A stretch of DNA of 9,852 nucleotides from an uncultured Granulicatella sp. Lineage in GTDB: Bacteria > Bacillota > Bacilli > Lactobacillales > Aerococcaceae. The stretch spans positions 1-9,852 of the forward strand of contig CALIJD010000191.1 in the NCBI GenBank assembly GCA_938017885.1, in the 5' to 3' direction. Under the pieces are notes generated by a model, which saw nothing but the letters and a program-made list of their open reading frames with translations, searched no databases and was not told the origin of the DNA. Below, in pieces: positions 7,155 through 9,852 of this stretch. A program made the position numbers and the translations under genes. Within the stretch, counting starts at the first letter, position 1, and the number at the start of each line of letters is the position of its first letter.

Positions 7155-7232
7155 TGACTGTCACCTCCTTATGGACTTTTGGCCTACTGAATTTTCAGTA
7201 AGCAAGGAGAGTATCATTTCTAATACTCACGT
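7155..7232 (-). promoter_or_regulatory. Structured 5' leader of rpsF, candidate autoregulatory element that can mask the ribosome binding site
   Basis: The predicted leader of about 78 bases folds into two hairpins. The first has an eight-pair stem GAGUAUUA/UGAUACUC (arms at 7221-7228 and 7209-7216) with a GAAA tetraloop. The second has a nine-pair stem GCUUACUGA/UCAGUAGGC (arms at 7195-7203 and 7182-7190) with an AAAU loop. Just outside the second, CUCCUU (7204-7209) is complementary to AAGGAG (7165-7170), the core of the rpsF Shine-Dalgarno sequence. Many bacteria repress rpsF by S6:S18 binding a leader RNA that mimics 16S rRNA and contains a CCG triplet. I find no CCG here, so assignment to that family is uncertain. 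Confidence 0.55.
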
Positions 7233-7238
7233 TCTGTA

Positions 7239-7267
7239 ATTATAACAAACTTTGATATGAAAAGCAA
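7239..7267 (-). promoter_or_regulatory. rpsF-ssb-rpsR promoter
   Basis: On the minus strand TTGCTT (7262-7267) is followed after exactly 17 bp by a perfect TATAAT (7239-7244). A TG one base before the -10 makes it extended. The -35 begins only 11 bp after the stop codon of the upstream protease gene. Transcription should start near 7232. This is the strongest promoter by eye in the window, as expected for a ribosomal operon. Confidence 0.9.
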
Positions 7268-7278
7268 TTTAAGTATTT

Positions 7279-9852
7279 TTATTTTTTTAATACTTCTTCT
7301 TTAAAGCTATTGGTTGCTTTCAATAATTGTTTGAATACTTTTGCCTTTAATTCAACCACATTTTGAGGATTTACCGAACCATTCTTCAAACTTCTTAGAT
7401 CTTTTTGAACAGCTTCCTCAAATAGTGTTTGTAATTCTTCATAGCTATTAATCGTTTTTCCGTTTAATTCAAATGAATGGAGTCCTTTTTTAGCTTGTTG
7501 AACAACTTCATCAAAATAGGCTTTCTTCCAATCTTCTAAATTATTAAAACGACCTTTAGAAATTTTTTGAATGATAAATTCATCGCTAAGTACTTTTTTC
7601 TCTACGTCTGCAGCATTCTTATATTTGTTAGAAGCATAGCCAATAAAGCCTTCTTCATAACCAAAATATCCCCACATTCGGAATGTATTATGTTTAAATA
7701 ATAACCCTCCTGGAGAACCTTTACTTGTATTGCCACCATAGATACCAGCTGTCATACGGACGTTCACATATGCAGAATCATAATCATCCGGCTTGAAAAT
7801 GCGATTATCGAAATCTCGATTGGTAATAAAGTTATAATCCACTAAGTCATTCACTGAACGTAATTGAATTTCTTTTTCTTCCTGGGTGAGTGGGCGAACT
7901 TTATCATATTGATCATTTGGATTTTGCTTCGCATTTCGAAGTTCACGATCTACTTTCTTAAACCATGCATTATTCAAACTTTGGTTATTTTGTTTAATAA
8001 CAGATTCACCTTCTAAATAATCCAGTAGCATTAAGGTGTCGTTATATCCCTTCATATAATGATCAATTTCCGTACGCGAATGCAGTTCATTTGGATTAGG
8101 ATTATACCATTGGTCACCATTATTTGGACGTTCAAAAGCCATGTTCAATCCTAACGATCCATATTCGCCCATACCTCCTGGTACAGCCGTCTGGAGCATC
8201 CCTTGTGCGAAAGCTTCAACACCTGTTCCTTCTCTATGACGATAACCACCAAGATATACCACTCGGTCATTAATGTGTGTCGTTTCATGCGTATAGGCAG
8301 AAACTCCATAGTCACTAATGGAGTCAGACATTACAAAGACAACTTTTTCAGTTGGATGAGGATTTGCGTAAATATATGCATAAGCACCTGCATAACCACC
8401 ATTGTCTCCATAGTAATCCCCAACAGGCCCATAAAATTCTCGAATTGGAGCATAGACATTTGGCTGTCCATAACGGCCGTATTTATCCGGCCATCCTTGT
8501 CCATGAACATTATATCCTTCCCAAATTGGAGTTACCGTATCTTTAGCGAGTCTGCCTTTTACTTTATCGATGGCTAAACGATACCAGAAATCTAAATAAT
8601 TGAGCTGACGATCGGCTACTAAATTAATCTCTGCCTTCATTTCTTCAATCGTCTTTCTATATTTATCCGCAGAACCAATCGTAAGAGTATTGTAATTTGA
8701 AATCAAGAACATCTTTGCCTTCTCTACATTTAATAAAGGCAAAATCATTCTTCTATGCACAGGAACACTTAAATTATCAAATATGCGATATTTTACATAT
8801 TTTAATCCTTCCATCTTCGAAGCACGTTCTACAATATAAACTTTCTCCTTGGTTGCATCAATAAACCAATCATTCATATTCTTAAATTCAGTCAATAGTT
8901 GACGGTTATAATTTAAAAATTCTTCTAAATTTCTAGCTAATGTATGTTTCGCTAATGCTTCTCCAAAGGCGTCAAAAGTACGATTTCCTTTTAATGTACT
9001 TTCTTTAGAACCAATCTCAATCAATCTTTCCAATACATCCGAATTAATTCCATAAAAATCAGGTTTAAAGAGCATTAATTCCTTAATATTTAATTGGTCA
9101 AAATGAACCCCATAATAACGATGTAAATAGGCCATTCCTAGCATTAATGCCGCTTTATTTTTTTCTACCTTATCAAGAATCATTTGTTTTGCCGCAGAGG
9201 ATTCATTCAATTGATGGTCTTCGTTTTGAACTAGTTTAGTCACAAACGTTGTTAAGTTTTCTTTTACATGTGCAAAGCTTTCTTCTAAATAAAGATCTTT
9301 TACATATTCACGTTTTTTCTCAATCGTATTATCTTGAGGTTTTTGACGTTTTTCAAGATACTGATACACATCATTCGACTGTAATTCTACTGAAGTTAAT
9401 TTTTCAACAATGTCATGAATCAATGAACTATGGTTTTTATCAACAATATTCGGCGTATATTTAATCCCTAATTCCACAATATCGTATTCTTTAACATTCG
9501 AAATCCCTTCAGTACTTTCTCTTAAAGTATAGAATTCTTTCGTTTTATCTGCATAATGAACGAGGATACGATCGGCTTGACTTAAATCCGTTACAAAATT
9601 TGTTTGATTCATCGCAGTAACCGATAAAATTTCTTTTTGATTAAAAGCATGGTTTTCTTCTAAACGGTTCGCTTGATTGATAATAAACTCCTTATTATAA
9701 AACGGCTGAATCTTTTCCAAGTTCTTATAAGCTTGTTTATGAGACTCTTTGTAATCTTGAATCGCCGCATAAGGGTTTTCTTTCGAAACAACTCGATTTA
9801 AAGCATCGATATGGGATTCTTCGCTTATAAAAGTATTCGCAGTAATTTTATA
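7279..9852 (-). CDS. M26-family (IgA1 protease/Zmp-like) zinc metalloprotease, C-terminal part, 5' end outside window
   Basis: These are the last 858 codons of a large gene whose frame stays open through base 9852, so the true start lies beyond the window. The zinc site HETTH is at visible residues 522-526 (bases 8275-8289), with a likely third ligand E546 in EGTGVEAFAQGML, about 20 residues on. This is the HEXXH-plus-distant-Glu pattern of peptidase family M26, which includes streptococcal IgA1 protease and ZmpB/ZmpC. The Gly/Tyr-rich lead-in (FYGPVGDYYGDNGGYAGAYA) fits the M26 catalytic domain. The region before it is mostly helical and charged and resembles the M26 N-terminal family domain. 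Known relatives are exported, surface or secreted, cleaving host glycoproteins; substrates cannot be told from sequence. The C-terminus ends NSFKEEVLKK without an LPXTG signal, which fits streptococcal members that carry the anchor near the N-terminus. No frameshift is seen. No clear terminator separates it from rpsF. Confidence 0.85.
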   Translation of the reverse strand, partial: YKITANTFISEESHIDALNRVVSKENPYAAIQDYKESHKQAYKNLEKIQPFYNKEFIINQANRLEENHAFNQKEILSVTAMNQTNFVTDLSQADRILVHYADKTKEFYTLRESTEGISNVKEYDIVELGIKYTPNIVDKNHSSLIHDIVEKLTSVELQSNDVYQYLEKRQKPQDNTIEKKREYVKDLYLEESFAHVKENLTTFVTKLVQNEDHQLNESSAAKQMILDKVEKNKAALMLGMAYLHRYYGVHFDQLNIKELMLFKPDFYGINSDVLERLIEIGSKESTLKGNRTFDAFGEALAKHTLARNLEEFLNYNRQLLTEFKNMNDWFIDATKEKVYIVERASKMEGLKYVKYRIFDNLSVPVHRRMILPLLNVEKAKMFLISNYNTLTIGSADKYRKTIEEMKAEINLVADRQLNYLDFWYRLAIDKVKGRLAKDTVTPIWEGYNVHGQGWPDKYGRYGQPNVYAPIREFYGPVGDYYGDNGGYAGAYAYIYANPHPTEKVVFVMSDSISDYGVSAYTHETTHINDRVVYLGGYRHREGTGVEAFAQGMLQTAVPGGMGEYGSLGLNMAFERPNNGDQWYNPNPNELHSRTEIDHYMKGYNDTLMLLDYLEGESVIKQNNQSLNNAWFKKVDRELRNAKQNPNDQYDKVRPLTQEEKEIQLRSVNDLVDYNFITNRDFDNRIFKPDDYDSAYVNVRMTAGIYGGNTSKGSPGGLLFKHNTFRMWGYFGYEEGFIGYASNKYKNAADVEKKVLSDEFIIQKISKGRFNNLEDWKKAYFDEVVQQAKKGLHSFELNGKTINSYEELQTLFEEAVQKDLRSLKNGSVNPQNVVELKAKVFKQLLKATNSFKEEVLKK

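Noticed and set aside
7271..7295. AT-only inverted repeat (AAGTATT/AATACTT) spanning the protease stop codon as a terminator.
   Set aside because: The stem is short and contains almost no GC pairs, the loop is long, and no T-run follows on the minus strand.
8203..8577. Plus-strand open frame of 124 codons opposite the protease catalytic region.
   Set aside because: It is antisense to a clearly conserved catalytic domain, has no recognisable domain and no upstream ribosome binding site, and is best explained as a shadow frame. The same applies to the other plus-strand frames in the window.
9718..9720. A TTG codon as the start of the M26-type protease.
   Set aside because: The frame stays open past it to the window edge with 44 more sensible codons and no ribosome binding site is evident, so the gene is simply cut by the window end.

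Overview
The window looks like chromosomal DNA from a low-GC Gram-positive bacterium of the order Lactobacillales. The evidence is the AT-rich sequence, strong AGGAGG-type ribosome binding sites, and the Firmicutes origin-side gene neighbourhood rpsF-ssb-rpsR / gdpP-rplI / dnaB-purA-walR. An M26-type zinc metalloprotease like those of oral and respiratory cocci adds to this. A Carnobacteriaceae member such as Granulicatella is my best guess, but this is inference from gene order and protein character, not a database match. Every supported gene lies on the minus strand, so the window reads biologically from right to left.

Right end (9852 down to 7279): the C-terminal 858 or so codons of a large secreted zinc metalloprotease of the IgA1 protease/Zmp family, with an HETTH zinc site. 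Its N-terminus lies outside the window. Immediately after its stop comes a textbook promoter and a structured leader, followed by the rpsF-ssb-rpsR operon (7154 to 6046). This encodes ribosomal proteins S6 and S18 with single-stranded DNA-binding protein between them, and it is closed by a strong intrinsic terminator.

Middle (6045 to 3253): a 252-bp intergenic region holds two perfect copies of the ParB/Spo0J chromosome-segregation site parS (TGTTTCACGTGAAACA), 42 bp apart, just upstream of a good promoter for gdpP. gdpP (membrane c-di-AMP phosphodiesterase) and rplI (ribosomal protein L9) form a two-gene unit ending in a hairpin terminator.

Left end (3252 to 1): dnaB (replicative helicase), purA (adenylosuccinate synthase) and the start of walR (essential cell-wall response regulator, cut by the window edge) follow with gaps of about 30 bp and no visible terminators, which suggests a single transcript. 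A perfect TGTGA-N6-TCACA palindrome upstream of dnaB resembles an operator for a Rex or Crp/Fnr-family regulator.

Most of the window is conserved housekeeping DNA: replication, segregation, ribosome, purine and envelope control near the chromosome origin. The points most worth a second look are the tandem parS sites next to the gdpP promoter, the zinc-ribbon (C+) form of S18, the rpsF leader that can pair with its own Shine-Dalgarno sequence, the operator-like palindrome before dnaB, and a host-interaction protease sitting directly against the ribosomal operon. I see no convincing sign of an undescribed multi-gene system.
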